A DNA stretch of 64,000 nucleotides from CAZODA01 sp964578485. GTDB lineage: Bacteria; Bacteroidota; Bacteroidia; Bacteroidales; Marinilabiliaceae. The notes beneath the pieces are model-generated. The model did no database searches. It worked only from the letters and a program-made list of their open reading frames with translations, and was not told where the DNA came from. The stretch covers positions 1-64,000 of the forward strand of contig CAZODA010000002.1 of NCBI GenBank assembly GCA_964578485.1. The letters run 5' to 3'. This document shows, piece by piece, positions 63,901 to 64,000 of this stretch (within the stretch, counting starts at the first letter, position 1; each line of letters starts with the position of its first letter). Made by a program: the position numbers and the translations under genes.

Positions 63901-64000
63901 GATGAAGACGGCAATCCGGTTATATCCTATATTAAAACTGAATATTCTCCCTATTATAAAACTTATCCCTATACGTTTTTGGGTAAGGAGCATGAGTCTT
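60988..64000 (+). CDS. TANFOR-like giant surface protein, N-terminal 1004 codons (3' end outside window)
   Basis: An open frame from ATG 60988 to the end of the window with no stop. A signal peptide (through about residue 30, FSVTAQ) is followed by a beta-sandwich: IFVNTFVTAPYGTKVESYANNTR, LPDRQYPLFQVV, LEYFRPGNYSV-like segment, GLPEGEYQICAQVF, PSGCSNFFKI and FNWIPSPGSPPWTSYKFKMVEM. This succession resembles the N-terminus of TANFOR (Tannerella forsythia-type) proteins; the assignment is from memory. Later parts hold a QQQQQ tract and at the very end a carboxypeptidase-regulatory-like unit (LRGFIRDEDGNPVISYIKTE). Sorting signals would be downstream. Confidence 0.7.
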   Translation, partial: MNTKILKLRTELYLSILIFLFSFDFSVTAQDGIFVNTFVTAPYGTKVESYANNTRITVSAAFIDFISIDCYLNIKIIGSNGITIQSLPDRQYPLFQVVTRAPVILTGHDLYEYFRPGNYSVSGISHIDLETGGLPEGEYQICAQVFHEGYPWSEPAPSGCSNFFKIYSPNPPTIMSPLNESIIDSKTIQNIVFNWIPSPGSPPWTSYKFKMVEMRDPSQTPGDAILSGLPFFETTLRQNSFLYGPGYPLLEPGLRYAFQLTAFDSESGMKFKNDGKSEVIFFTYEEKEEALIHPEIKTFESTIEDDLIEDFAKEFEAIPTTRISGRLLAKFPDSSIHFLDGIPGWESNVFIPSEKETQTITYPLPGGSSGSEASDLANTPDAAAQSGGKFNYTDLMNVGSLLNSNIGKITTTAGSGGFIASSGQLVESSSITEIQQSGISDLTDLMRKAPYYYFGNSEKIEFTRPLAKQRIKLVGRYAYLPEGSIAGMHFPVYGDPNEDEILFFYHDIYGNERNDVYKIANVVLAVAETDEDGNFSFNFTSDFFTGNFATAELEHPPIYAGEEIQTPLDKTAWIMNEVYAGTNVVSNITLSNILSIESAIGSQIAPPQQQQQKLMSGSGKILQTDRGGYLCLKIEVENPKFCSPDIDIFMMPGDNLDIPDQLALVKTYNLLVRGIASNEYNQIADPDEPMDNVRIQVFRDLEKSKNEIDVLCRFEGQKLISKTSNRYGEFKDVAIDTTSVLPNDYVYFKNLIKHYGFNPQYYAYLNVRDDVTIDKYENTKYNYKPVFVPIPDNTITSAIERPAIKFVDGNPKRAHVTYNHLFIKNDVFEFNCTMHPENPAIKARIMSETNILNIGLEDVKVDLYKNSLPEPAPYNSISEFIMQSGSGSVVSKEADKLTNEIGFFEFTNLPITVKDNYVEGPYRSIFISHPGYKRVLIPRPGYNLLNIKKGALVDFKDINLEKADTLRGFIRDEDGNPVISYIKTEYSPYYKTYPYTFLGKEHES

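Noticed and set aside
1..64000. tRNA, rRNA, insertion sequence, prophage or integrase
   Set aside because: I looked for T-loop GTTCGA-type motifs, transposase and integrase motifs on both strands and found none that could be supported.

Overview
The window reads as a chromosomal segment of a low-GC member of the Bacteroidota, probably an uncultured or anaerobic Bacteroidales relative. The evidence is a type IX secretion C-terminal sorting domain, promoters of the TTTG-N19-TAnnTTTG type, few Shine-Dalgarno sequences, a HmuY/HmuR/HmuS-type heme locus, a Tricorn-like protease, DUF4301 and a TANFOR-like giant surface protein. I saw no tRNA or rRNA gene, CRISPR array, transposase or phage gene. 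Nearly all genes are intact and most of the window is core chromosome.

Layout. 1-2754: end of GDP-mannose dehydratase, GDP-fucose synthase and a MalY-type aminotransferase. 2952-6101: a multidomain LamG protein secreted by T9SS, followed by a strong terminator. 6166-6800: a gene-free GC-rich repeat island. 7008-15621: a complete six-gene heme operon (hmuY, hmuR, hmuS, hmuT, hmuU, hmuV) with its own promoter and a perfect inverted repeat just downstream of it. 15650-26000: kdsA, rarA, a Gfo/Idh oxidoreductase, an apparently exported Pcm, truA, aroE, a DUF368 lipid-carrier transporter, a TPR protein and a DUF4301 protein. 26422-35820: a FadL-type porin, a Tricorn-like protease, a small membrane protein, an SLC12-like transporter, mazG and phoH. 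35845-44003: purC, an orphan spermidine-synthase-like methyltransferase, two FNR-type flavoproteins, an RsmI-like methylase, two radical-SAM methylthiotransferases and a PhnP-like hydrolase. 44004-44188: a second copy of the repeat island sequence. 44189-49569: a minus-strand run of methyltransferase, flippase, glycosyltransferase, thiL and a metallophosphoesterase. 49809-58753: ffh, folD, an AspT/YidE-type transporter, an SDR protein, a DUF2807 adhesin-like protein and a SNF2 ATPase. 59308-64000: a predicted outer-membrane barrel and the first 1004 codons of a TANFOR-like protein that runs off the window.

How genes work together. The most interesting system is the heme operon. HmuY captures heme or porphyrin at the surface and HmuR moves it across the outer membrane. 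HmuS is a CobN-like chelatase homologue, here tethered in the periplasm by a transmembrane segment at each end. HmuU and HmuV look like an ExbB/ExbD-type proton channel pair with the key Thr and Asp residues kept. This suggests a proton-motive-force-driven demetallation machine. The repeat islands at 6.2-6.8 kb and 44.04-44.10 kb share the same 20-base core and are a dispersed family not tied to any protein.
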